Shown here piece after piece: positions 1 to 6,161 of a DNA stretch of 6,161 nucleotides. Under the pieces are notes generated by a model that saw only the letters and a program-made list of their open reading frames with translations, had not been told where the DNA came from and did no database searches. This DNA comes from an uncultured Bacilli bacterium (GTDB lineage Bacteria > Bacillota_I > Bacilli_A > RF39 > UBA660), in assembly GCA_947625365.1 (NCBI GenBank), contig CANQNZ010000069.1:1-6161 (forward strand). The letters run 5' to 3'. Both the position numbers and the translations under genes were made by a program. The first letter of the stretch is position 1. Each line of letters starts with the position of its first letter.

Positions 1-1328
1 GTTGCATATGGAGAGTTCCATGAGTACCCTCCCATATTTAATTCATCTCCATTTATAAGTCCTATTTTTAATTTATAGACTCCACCGTAATTTCTGGTAC
101 CGCTTCCTTGTTTTGTTGGGTCGGGGCATTCCAAGCTTGGTTTCTTATTTGTTACTATTCTTTCTCGAGGTCCATAATACACAGTTCCTGTATCTTCGGT
201 TCCTGAGCCATATGAGGTATCATTACAAAAAGTCGTGGTCGCTATATATTCATCGGCTTTTTTTCCATTTACCTCTATACGTGCCAAGCTCTCTTGATAC
301 CAGTTTTCCAAATAATTTTTTATATCACTTGGTGTTCCGCTTGGTGTCATTGTAAATGAGTTATTACTTAAACTATATGTACTTTTACATGGCGATGCAT
401 TTGTACAAGGCGAGCTATTATCTCGTGTATAGCCAACATACTGGTATCCTGAATATGTTGTATTAAATGCTTTTGTTTCATTTAAATTTTCGTTCAATAT
501 TAATCTTATTGTTCCATCCCCATTAATACGCAATATTCTCCAAGTCTTTCCAGCAAAATCAACGTAGTTATTTGTTACTGCTCCCCTAAAATAATAAGTG
601 TCTCCGTCATCGTCATATGATTGATACAAGCCGCTTAGGTTCTTTTTATCGTCTTCTGATGTATTGCTATTTGGGAAGCCTTTTGTAAAATCTGGAGTTG
701 CTGTTATTACTGGATAATTTTTTCCTAAGATATTTACACTTTCTAATTCTGGTGTTTGACTTGTTGCTGTTGTTTCTATCGACACTTTATAATTGAATGT
801 TTTATTTTGTCCTTCTGTAGTTGTAGTTGCGTTATCCATCCATGTCTTTACTTTTACTTTCTTTGTTTCATTTGGTCCTACAAAGCTTTTACTTATTATA
901 TTAGATGTTCCATTTGTATATCCACTTGGTACTTGTCCACTACTTGTATTTGTCGGTATCTTTTCTGTATTAGAAAGTAACTTTGGCACTGCCCCGGTTG
1001 TTACTTTGACATGATTATCTGTTAAGGTTGAACTTTTACTTTTATTTAATACTACATTATATACTACTGTATTTGGGCAGCTATTTGTTATTGTTACTTC
1101 ATATGGTTTTGTATTTTGCATTCCTTCTTCATCTGTTTGTGGTACTACTCCTGTTAGTGTCACTGCATTACCACCAGTATACGTAACATTAAAACAATTT
1201 GCTGTTGTTGTTGTATTTTCTCCTGACTGAGTAAAGTATTTTTGCCACAAAGCATAGCTAAATGTTGCCACTGATATTACTAATGATGTTACTAGTATTC
1301 CTATTATTAACTTTTTATTATTCTTCAT
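1..1328 (-). CDS. Secreted/surface protein, TasA-like N-terminus, 3' end off window
   Basis: The frame is open from an ATG at 1326-1328 to the window edge (442 complete codons, no stop), so the C-terminus is missing. The start is fixed by a perfect Shine-Dalgarno 10 nt upstream and by a signal peptide: a lysine-rich start (MKNNKK), a hydrophobic core at about residues 7-23, and a probable cleavage site after SYA (residue 26). The SYALW / YFTQSGEN stretch resembles TasA/camelysin-type exported proteins. Residues 38-182 are rich in Thr, Asn and Val and look like a beta-sandwich, with Cys45 and Cys84 as a possible disulfide. A second domain starts near residue 233 (GLYQSYDDDGD, YYFRG at 245-249, WRILRINGDG from 263) and continues through Cys308, 314, 368 and 401 to IGLINGDELNMGGY from 422. 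I recall this second pattern from many hypothetical surface proteins of uncultured gut Bacilli; I cannot name a characterised member. A C-type-lectin-like fold is only a guess. The gene has its own promoter and is separated from dnaJ by a terminator. All Trp codons are TGG. Confidence 0.88.
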   Translation of the reverse strand, partial: MKNNKKLIIGILVTSLVISVATFSYALWQKYFTQSGENTTTTANCFNVTYTGGNAVTLTGVVPQTDEEGMQNTKPYEVTITNSCPNTVVYNVVLNKSKSSTLTDNHVKVTTGAVPKLLSNTEKIPTNTSSGQVPSGYTNGTSNIISKSFVGPNETKKVKVKTWMDNATTTTEGQNKTFNYKVSIETTATSQTPELESVNILGKNYPVITATPDFTKGFPNSNTSEDDKKNLSGLYQSYDDDGDTYYFRGAVTNNYVDFAGKTWRILRINGDGTIRLILNENLNETKAFNTTYSGYQYVGYTRDNSSPCTNASPCKSTYSLSNNSFTMTPSGTPSDIKNYLENWYQESLARIEVNGKKADEYIATTTFCNDTSYGSGTEDTGTVYYGPRERIVTNKKPSLECPDPTKQGSGTRNYGGVYKLKIGLINGDELNMGGYSWNSPYA

Positions 1329-1338
1329 TATTATTTTG

Positions 1339-1346
1339 ACCTCCTT
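1339..1346 (-). promoter_or_regulatory. Perfect ribosome binding site of the surface-protein gene
   Basis: On the minus strand this reads AAGGAGGT, a full complement to the 16S anti-Shine-Dalgarno, 10 nt before the ATG at 1328. It is stronger than the sites of dnaJ (AGAGG) and pepF (GGAGG with a GTG start). When transcribed, the gene should therefore be translated efficiently, which leaves the promoter as the natural control point. Confidence 0.9.
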
Positions 1347-1364
1347 GGTATATTCTCTATTTCA

Positions 1365-1394
1365 ATTATACCCCCCCCCGAGTGTCGTTGTCAA
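1365..1394 (-). promoter_or_regulatory. Consensus sigma-A promoter with an 18-bp spacer
   Basis: The -35 box TTGACA (plus-strand tgtcaa, 1389-1394) and the -10 box TATAAT (plus-strand attata, 1365-1370) both match the housekeeping sigma consensus at six of six positions. The spacer is 18 bp (1371-1388), one more than the 17-bp optimum, and its half next to the -10 box is a run of nine G. Transcription would start near 1357-1358, giving a leader of about 30 nt before the surface-protein ATG. No extended -10 TG is present, because those positions are G. The two boxes are seen directly; the start site is inferred. Confidence 0.88.
1371..1379 (-). repeat. Nine-G homopolymer inside the promoter spacer
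   Basis: There are nine consecutive C on the plus strand, hence G9 on the coding strand, directly abutting the -10 box. In surroundings this AT-rich, and outside any coding sequence, such a run is not expected by chance. Homopolymeric G/C tracts between -35 and -10 boxes are known phase-variation switches (for example Neisseria porA and opc), where slippage changes the spacing. Losing one G here would give the optimal 17-bp spacer, and gaining one would give 19. Phase variation at this locus is inferred. Confidence 0.85.
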
Positions 1395-1398
1395 CACT
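1381..1398. promoter_or_regulatory. Imperfect dyad overlapping the -35 box (possible operator)
   Basis: Two 7-nt arms, agtgtcg and caacact on the plus strand, are separated by ttgt. They are complementary except for one G/T position, and a further C-G pair lies just outside (1379/1400). The dyad covers the whole -35 hexamer, so a bound protein would block or alter RNA polymerase access. No known regulator consensus was recognised; it could be coincidental. Confidence 0.35.
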
Positions 1399-1464
1399 TG
1401 TTTTTTGCCACTGAGTTTGCGGATTGTCAAAATACGTAAATTAAATTAACCCCCTATTTATTAT

Positions 1465-1490
1465 AAAAAAAAAGAAAGGCTGTCCTTTCT
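1465..1490 (-). terminator. Intrinsic terminator of the dnaK-pepF-dnaJ unit
   Basis: On the minus strand the sequence AGAAAGG, loop ACAG, CCTTTCT forms a 7-bp stem with a 4-nt loop (1473-1490), followed at once by eight more T (1465-1472). The stem overlaps the dnaJ TAG stop at 1489-1491, so there is almost no 3' untranslated region. It insulates the chaperone unit from the surface-protein promoter. The rest of the 1329-1488 gap holds that promoter, its leader and an AT-rich stretch with no further gene. Confidence 0.88.
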
Positions 1491-2619
1491 ATAAATATTT
1501 TTTGTATTCTTTAAATTCAGAATTATTATCTAAATCTGTTTCAGATAATTCTTTAAATAATTTTTTTTGATTTCTATCTAGTTTAGTTGGTATTATTATT
1601 TTAGTAATAACATACATGTCACCTTTACGAATGGAGTTTGGCACTTTTACACCTTTACCTCGTAATTTTAATTTAGCGCCATTTTGTGTACCTTCTTTGA
1701 TATCTAAAATGACATTGCCATAAATAGTCGGAATTTCTTTTTTACAACCTAATGTTGCTTCGGTAATAGTAAGTGGTAATTCTAAGTAAATATCTTCTTC
1801 ATCTCTTTCAAATAAAGGGTGAGATTTAACATTAAATTCAATATAGATATCACCATTTGGACCACCATTATAACCAGCTGAACCTTTACCAGAAATTCTA
1901 ATTTTATTTCCTGTATCAACTCCTTCTGGTACTTTTACTACTATTTCTTTATTTTTACTTACATGTCCTTTTCCCCGGCAAGCACTACAAGTTGTTTTAA
2001 AAGTTTTTCCTGTGCCATTACAGTCTGGACAGGTACTTTCTGATTGGAATACCCCAAACATAGTTTGTTGTTGCGAAACTACTCTACCACGACCGCCGCA
2101 AGTGGAACAAGTGGATTGTTCAAATCCTCCTTTTCCCTCACATTTTTCACAAGTCTCGTCTAAGTCTAGTCTTAAGCTTTTTTCACAGCCAAATATAGCT
2201 TCTTCAAAGGTTAAGTTCATTTTAATCAAAGTATCTTGCCCTTTAACAGGACGAGAGGAACGGTTAGAATTACGACCAAAGCCAGAAAAACCACCAAAAG
2301 CTCCTCCAAATAAATCACCAAAGATAGCACTTAAATCTATATCATCAGTGCTAAAGCCAGAAAAGCCTCCAAAACCTGCACCAGCATTAGGGTCAAAAGC
2401 CGCATGGCCAAATTGGTCGTATTGACGACGTTTTTCAGGGTCAGATAAAATAGCATAAGCTTCGCCGATTTCTTTAAACTTTTCTTCAGCTCCTGGGTCT
2501 TTATTAACATCGGGATGATATTGTTTGGCTAGTTTTCTAAAAGAACGTTTTATTTCATCTTCTGTAGCATTTTTAGAGACTCCTAAAACCTCATAATAAT
2601 CTCTTTTATTACTGTTCAT
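1489..2619 (-). CDS. dnaJ: Chaperone protein DnaJ (Hsp40), full length
   Basis: This is the J-domain co-chaperone that delivers unfolded clients to DnaK and stimulates its ATPase in the cytoplasm. At 376 residues it has the usual length and all class I parts in order. These are a J domain (residues 6-70) with HPD at 35-37, a Gly/Phe-rich region (about 75-115), and a zinc-binding domain with four CxxCxGxG motifs starting at Cys157, 171, 197 and 211. Two beta-rich client-binding domains follow, with HPLFERDEEDIYLELPLTI marking the start of the second. The ATG start is supported by the family-typical KRDYYEVLG that follows and by an AGAGG site 8 nt upstream. It is the last gene of the dnaK-pepF-dnaJ unit, 11 nt after pepF, and ends in TAG inside the terminator stem. 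The first zinc-finger linker is about three residues shorter than in E. coli DnaJ; all eight cysteines are kept. Confidence 0.97.
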   Translation of the reverse strand: MNSNKRDYYEVLGVSKNATEDEIKRSFRKLAKQYHPDVNKDPGAEEKFKEIGEAYAILSDPEKRRQYDQFGHAAFDPNAGAGFGGFSGFSTDDIDLSAIFGDLFGGAFGGFSGFGRNSNRSSRPVKGQDTLIKMNLTFEEAIFGCEKSLRLDLDETCEKCEGKGGFEQSTCSTCGGRGRVVSQQQTMFGVFQSESTCPDCNGTGKTFKTTCSACRGKGHVSKNKEIVVKVPEGVDTGNKIRISGKGSAGYNGGPNGDIYIEFNVKSHPLFERDEEDIYLELPLTITEATLGCKKEIPTIYGNVILDIKEGTQNGAKLKLRGKGVKVPNSIRKGDMYVITKIIIPTKLDRNQKKLFKELSETDLDNNSEFKEYKKYL

Positions 2620-2627
2620 AATTCAAA

Positions 2628-2632
2628 CCTCT
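2628..2632 (-). promoter_or_regulatory. dnaJ ribosome binding site overlapping the pepF stop
   Basis: AGAGG on the minus strand uses the last two bases of the pepF TAG stop (2631-2633) and sits 8 nt before the dnaJ ATG. Ribosomes finishing pepF would expose or hand over to this site, so translation of the two genes is probably coupled. Confidence 0.75.
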
Positions 2633-4424
2633 ATTCATTATATAATTTTTTTAAATCTGATACTAACTTTTCAAAATAATCAAAAGTATCTTCAATTGTT
2701 TGTTTTTTACTCATATCTAAACCTACAACTTTTAAAGAGTCAATTGGACTTTTAGTTTGTCCAAGTTTTAAAAATTCTAAATATTTTGGAACTATTTGTT
2801 TATCACCATTTAAAATTTTCATAGCAATATTAATAGATGCCGCATAAGCTGTAGCATACTGATATACATAAAAATTCATATAGAAATGGGGAATTCTTTC
2901 CCATTCATACTTAATGATATCATCTACAACTATATTTTTTCCGTAATATTCTTTGTTTAATTTATAATAAATATCACATAAACTATTATATGTTAATGTA
3001 TTTCCTTTTTGGTCTTCTTCATGAATAATTTTCTCAAATTCAGCAAACATAGTTTGTCTATATATGGTCGCTTTAAAATCTTGAATTAAACTATCTATTA
3101 AATACTTTTTCTCATTTTTATCATTAGTACTAGCTATTAAGTATTTACTAAGTAAAATCTGATTTACTTGACTTGCTACTTCAGCAACAAAAATAGAATA
3201 TTCATAATCTTGATAAGCTTGATTTTTTATTGCATAGTAATAATGCATAGCATGACCTAGTTCATGAGCTAAAGTAGAAACACTATTTAATGTGCCATCA
3301 AAGCTTAATAAAACATAAGGATGCGTATTATAACATACAGTACAATAAGCCCCATTTCTTTTTCCTTTATTAGGGCAAAAATCAATCCATTTTTCATCAA
3401 AAGCTTTATTCAAATCCTTAATATATGTTTCACCTAAAACAGCTAAAGCTTCATTAAGAACCATTTTAGCTTGCTCTTTTGTATATTTTTTATTTACTTC
3501 ATTTATAATAGATGCATAAGTATCATAAATATGTAAACTAGGTAAATGTAATAATTCTTTTTTTAATTTCCAATATTTAGATAATGGAGAAATATTATTT
3601 TTTACAGTCTTTATTAAATTATCATAAATTTCATCAGGAATGTCATTTACATATAAAGAAGAATTTAAAGCACTCTTATATCCTCTAATTTCTGCTATTT
3701 TATTATTTTTATTTACTTCTGCCATTAAAAGGGCTGCATAAGTATTTTTGAAATTACTATAAGTTTCATGTAATTTTTTAAAAGCATTTTTTCTTAATTT
3801 TCTATCATTAGACTCTAAAAATTGTCGATAATTTTTTTCTGATAAATCTTTCTTTTGCCCTTTTTCATCTTTAATTGTTCCGAAAGTTAAATCAGCATCA
3901 CTTAAAAGAGAATAAACATCATCTGGCGTTCTAAAAACGCTAGATACATTAGATAAGACTTTTTCTTCTTTATCACTTAAAATATGTTTTTTTACTTTAA
4001 ATATATCTTTTAAATTACGAGCAAATTCTTTTAATCCTTTTTCTTTATTAATATACTCTAAAATAGTGTCATACTCAACCGTAAGAAGTTCTGGAACGAT
4101 ATAAGCTGAAACTTTTTTTATCTTTTCATATAATTTTAAAACTTTACCCATTAATTCTTGATAAAAAACATTAGTAGTATCTTGGTCGTTTTGCAAATGA
4201 GCATAAATATAAACTTGCTCAAATTTTTGCTCTATATCTCGGTCAAATATTAACAAATTTAATAAAGACTTAGGGCTATCAAAAATATGTCCTTCATATT
4301 TTTGATAGTCTTCTATTTTGGCATTTAAATAATCATAATCTTTATTAAAATCTTCTATAGTTTGATATAAATCTTGAACATTCCATTTTAAATCATCGGC
4401 ATACTCTTCTCTTTTTTTAGTCAC
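2631..4424 (-). CDS. pepF: Oligoendopeptidase F (M3B zinc metallopeptidase)
   Basis: This is a cytosolic zinc endopeptidase that cleaves short peptides, roughly 7 to 20 residues in characterised family members. The 597-residue length is normal and the protein appears complete. The active site is HELGH at residues 387-391 (His387 and His391 as zinc ligands, Glu388 catalytic), with the third ligand Glu415 in FVAEVAS. The region YEWERIPHFYMNFYVYQYA from 506 is the conserved PepF segment lining the substrate channel. The N-terminal half (about 1-190) is the helical PepF-specific part; the M3 catalytic core spans about 205-585. There is no signal peptide. The start is GTG, chosen because GGAGG lies 9 nt upstream and no in-frame ATG precedes it; the ATG at 4438-4440 is out of frame and stops after seven codons. 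It sits between dnaK and dnaJ without its own visible promoter, so expression with the heat-shock genes is likely. A role in clearing peptides made by stress proteolysis is inferred. Confidence 0.95.
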   Translation of the reverse strand: MTKKREEYADDLKWNVQDLYQTIEDFNKDYDYLNAKIEDYQKYEGHIFDSPKSLLNLLIFDRDIEQKFEQVYIYAHLQNDQDTTNVFYQELMGKVLKLYEKIKKVSAYIVPELLTVEYDTILEYINKEKGLKEFARNLKDIFKVKKHILSDKEEKVLSNVSSVFRTPDDVYSLLSDADLTFGTIKDEKGQKKDLSEKNYRQFLESNDRKLRKNAFKKLHETYSNFKNTYAALLMAEVNKNNKIAEIRGYKSALNSSLYVNDIPDEIYDNLIKTVKNNISPLSKYWKLKKELLHLPSLHIYDTYASIINEVNKKYTKEQAKMVLNEALAVLGETYIKDLNKAFDEKWIDFCPNKGKRNGAYCTVCYNTHPYVLLSFDGTLNSVSTLAHELGHAMHYYYAIKNQAYQDYEYSIFVAEVASQVNQILLSKYLIASTNDKNEKKYLIDSLIQDFKATIYRQTMFAEFEKIIHEEDQKGNTLTYNSLCDIYYKLNKEYYGKNIVVDDIIKYEWERIPHFYMNFYVYQYATAYAASINIAMKILNGDKQIVPKYLEFLKLGQTKSPIDSLKVVGLDMSKKQTIEDTFDYFEKLVSDLKKLYNE

Positions 4425-4433
4425 TTTCTTTTT

Positions 4434-4438
4434 CCTCC
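4434..4438 (-). promoter_or_regulatory. Ribosome binding site fixing the pepF GTG start
   Basis: GGAGG on the minus strand, 9 nt before GTG at 4422-4424. It overlaps an out-of-frame ATG (4438-4440), so an ATG-only gene finder could misplace the start. Confidence 0.8.
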
Positions 4439-4451
4439 ATTAACCTATAAG

Positions 4452-4472
4452 AAGAGAGAATAAATCTCTCTT
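4452..4472 (-). other. Hairpin in the dnaK-pepF intergenic region
   Basis: A perfect 8-bp stem (AAGAGAGA / TCTCTCTT) with a 5-nt loop begins 3 nt after the dnaK TAA. The minus-strand sequence after it (CTTATAGG) lacks a T-run, so it is a poor intrinsic terminator. It may be an RNA processing or stabilising element, or a partial terminator that lowers pepF and dnaJ relative to dnaK. No sigma-A promoter was seen in the 51-nt gap. Confidence 0.65.
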
Positions 4473-4475
4473 TTA

Positions 4476-6161
4476 TTATTTTTCTTCATATGATGCTTCT
4501 TCGACATCATCATCTTTTTTAGTTTCGGCATTATTTTCCGCATTCTCTTGATTATTCTTAGCTGCTTCTTCGTATACTTTGGAAGCTAGTTTCATTGCCG
4601 TTTCATTTAAAGCATCTTTTTTAGCTTTAATATCATCGATATTATTTTTTTCAATAGCTTCTTTTAAATCTTTAATTTTACTTTCGGCATCCTCTTTATC
4701 TTTTTTATCAACTTTATCGCCTAAATCTTTAATAGCTTTTTCTGTAGCAAAGATAATTTGGTCTGCTTCATTTCTTACTTCAGCTTCTTCTTTCTTTTTA
4801 TTATCCGCTTCTTTATTAGCTTCGGCTTCTTTCATCATTTTTTCAATTTCTTCATCAGTTAAATTAGTTGATGATGTAATAGTAATTGATTGTTCTTTAT
4901 TAGTTCCTAAATCTTTAGCAGAAACATGAACAATACCATTGGCATCGATATCAAATTTAACTTCGATTTGTGGAACACCTCTAGGTGCTGGAGGAATATC
5001 TCCAAGTTGAAATCTTCCTAATGTTTTATTATCAGAAACCATTGGACGTTCACCTTGTAAAATGTGAATATCTACAGCGGGTTGATTATCAGCAGCTGTG
5101 GAGAATACTTGTGATTTACTTGTTGGAATAGTTGTATTTCGAGGAATTAAAACAGTCATAACATTTCCTAATGTTTCAATACCTAAAGAAAGTGGTGTAA
5201 CATCAAGTAAAACTAAGTCATCAACTTCTCCAGTTAAAACGCCCCCTTGAATTGCTGCTCCCATAGCTACAACTTCATCAGGGTTAACTTCTTTAGAAGG
5301 TTCTTGTCCAAGTTCTTTTTTAACAAGTTCTTGGATATATGGAATACGCGTTGAACCACCAACTAAGATAACTTTATTAATATCACTTGCTTTTAATTTA
5401 GCATCTTTTAAAGCTTTACGAACGCTATCCATTGTACTATCAAATAAATCACGGCATAAATCTTCGAATTTAGCACGAGTAAGTTCCATCTCTAAATGAA
5501 GTGGACCATCTTCTCCTTGTGAAATAAATGGTAAACTAATTTGCGTAGTTGACATACCAGATAAATCTTTCTTAGCTTTTTCTGCGGCATCTTTTAAACG
5601 TTGAACAGCCATTTTATCTTTAGATAAGTCTATACCATTATCTTTCTTAAAGCTTTCTACTAAATAATCAATAATCTTTTGGTCGAAGTCATCTCCACCT
5701 AAACGGTTGTTACCACTAGTGGCTTTAACTTCATAAACTCCATCACCAAGTTCTAGGATAGAAACATCAAATGTTCCTCCTCCTAAGTCATAAACTAAGA
5801 TAGTATGTAAATTATCTTGTTTATCAGCACCATAAGCTAAAGCGGCGGCGGTTGGTTCATTGATAATACGTTTTACATCAAGTCCAGCAATTTTACCAGC
5901 ATTCTTAGTAGCTTGACGTTCTGCATCATTAAAGTAAGCTGGTACAGTAATAACTGCTTCTGTTACTTTTTCTCCTAAATAACTTTCAGCATCCGCTTTT
6001 AATTTACTTAAAATCATAGCACTTACTTCTTCAGGTGTATATTTCTTACCACTAATTTCTACTTTTTCACTTGTTCCCATTTTTCTTTTAATGGAAATTA
6101 CCGTTTTATCAGGATTAGCAATAGCTCCACGTTTAGCAGCAGCTCCTACTATTGTTTCATC
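4476..6161 (-). CDS. dnaK: Chaperone protein DnaK (Hsp70), 5' end off window
   Basis: This is the ATP-driven Hsp70 that binds and releases exposed hydrophobic segments of clients, working with DnaJ and GrpE. The frame is open from the window edge (DETIVGAAAKRGAIANP) through 561 residues to TAA at 4476-4478. The internal ATG at 6078-6080 is not the start. By comparison with standard DnaK, about 45 N-terminal residues, including the first phosphate-binding motif, lie outside. The second Hsp70 signature, DLGGGTFDVSIL, is at 5754-5789 and the third, VILVGGSTRIP, at 5340-5372. The linker DDLVLLDVTPLSLGIE and the substrate-binding beta domain follow. After that come the charged helical lid and an acidic tail ending EEASYEEK, the typical DnaK C-terminal form. 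It is the upstream visible gene of the unit with pepF and dnaJ. grpE or hrcA and any CIRCE operator would lie beyond the right edge and cannot be seen. Confidence 0.98.
   Translation of the reverse strand, partial: DETIVGAAAKRGAIANPDKTVISIKRKMGTSEKVEISGKKYTPEEVSAMILSKLKADAESYLGEKVTEAVITVPAYFNDAERQATKNAGKIAGLDVKRIINEPTAAALAYGADKQDNLHTILVYDLGGGTFDVSILELGDGVYEVKATSGNNRLGGDDFDQKIIDYLVESFKKDNGIDLSKDKMAVQRLKDAAEKAKKDLSGMSTTQISLPFISQGEDGPLHLEMELTRAKFEDLCRDLFDSTMDSVRKALKDAKLKASDINKVILVGGSTRIPYIQELVKKELGQEPSKEVNPDEVVAMGAAIQGGVLTGEVDDLVLLDVTPLSLGIETLGNVMTVLIPRNTTIPTSKSQVFSTAADNQPAVDIHILQGERPMVSDNKTLGRFQLGDIPPAPRGVPQIEVKFDIDANGIVHVSAKDLGTNKEQSITITSSTNLTDEEIEKMMKEAEANKEADNKKKEEAEVRNEADQIIFATEKAIKDLGDKVDKKDKEDAESKIKDLKEAIEKNNIDDIKAKKDALNETAMKLASKVYEEAAKNNQENAENNAETKKDDDVEEASYEEK

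Noticed and set aside
113..355. Plus-strand open frame of 80 codons
   Set aside because: It lies antisense to the surface-protein gene, whose minus-strand frame has a signal peptide, ribosome binding site and promoter. The plus-strand translation has no recognisable domain.
756..1014. Two overlapping plus-strand frames rich in Cys and Phe
   Set aside because: They are shadows of Thr/Asn-rich codons of the surface-protein gene on the other strand, with no supporting start signals.
1460..1465. Second TATAAT on the minus strand upstream of the surface gene
   Set aside because: It overlaps the T-tract of the dnaJ terminator and has only a 4-of-6 -35-like match at a 15-bp spacing, so it is probably chance in AT-rich sequence.
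2012..2425. Plus-strand frame of 137 codons
   Set aside because: It is antisense to the Gly/Phe and zinc-finger regions of dnaJ; its Pro/Lys-rich translation is the complement of Gly/Phe codons.
4417..4440. Seven-codon leader peptide starting at ATG 4440 and overlapping the pepF start
   Set aside because: Its ATG lies inside the pepF Shine-Dalgarno, it has only a weak AGG upstream, and no attenuation structure involves it.
4579..4929. Plus-strand frame of 116 codons, hydrophobic and Ser-rich
   Set aside because: It is antisense to the Lys/Glu/Asp-rich lid of dnaK, which automatically yields Phe/Leu/Ser on the other strand.
6078..6080. Internal ATG as the dnaK start
   Set aside because: The frame stays open to the window edge with well-conserved Hsp70 residues upstream of this codon.
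1..6161. CRISPR arrays, tRNA or rRNA genes, insertion sequences, riboswitches
   Set aside because: No spaced direct repeats, cloverleaf sequences, transposase frames, terminal inverted repeats or recognisable aptamer cores were seen on either strand.

Overview
This AT-rich window looks like a low-GC Gram-positive genome, probably a Bacilli/Mollicutes-related gut lineage such as the uncultured RF39-type Bacilli. That placement is inferred from composition, near-consensus Shine-Dalgarno and sigma-A sites, the style of the DnaK/DnaJ/PepF proteins, and a surface-protein family that I recall as common in such genomes. Tryptophan is read from TGG and the visible stops are TAA and TAG, so nothing requires a non-standard code. 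Every convincing gene lies on the minus strand, so the layout reads from right to left.

Right to centre (6161 down to 1465) is a chaperone transcription unit. It holds dnaK (5' end beyond the window), a short hairpin, pepF (an M3-family oligoendopeptidase F with a GTG start), and dnaJ. dnaJ begins 11 nt after the pepF stop, and its Shine-Dalgarno overlaps that stop. A strong intrinsic terminator overlaps the dnaJ stop codon. Placing a cytosolic zinc oligopeptidase between DnaK and its J-protein co-chaperone departs from the usual dnaK-dnaJ adjacency. It suggests co-production of folding and peptide-clearance functions.

Left (1464 down to 1) is an independent unit that carries the most interesting signal in the window. 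A near-perfect sigma-A promoter (TTGACA / TATAAT) has an 18-bp spacer containing an uninterrupted run of nine G, and an imperfect dyad covers its -35 box. It drives a secreted or surface protein with a perfect AAGGAGGT ribosome binding site. The protein has a signal peptide, a TasA/camelysin-like beta-rich N-terminal region and a second Cys-containing extracellular domain, and it runs off the left edge. A homopolymeric tract at this position is the classic architecture for slipped-strand phase variation of surface antigens. I propose that this gene is a phase-variable surface protein controlled by changes in promoter spacer length.
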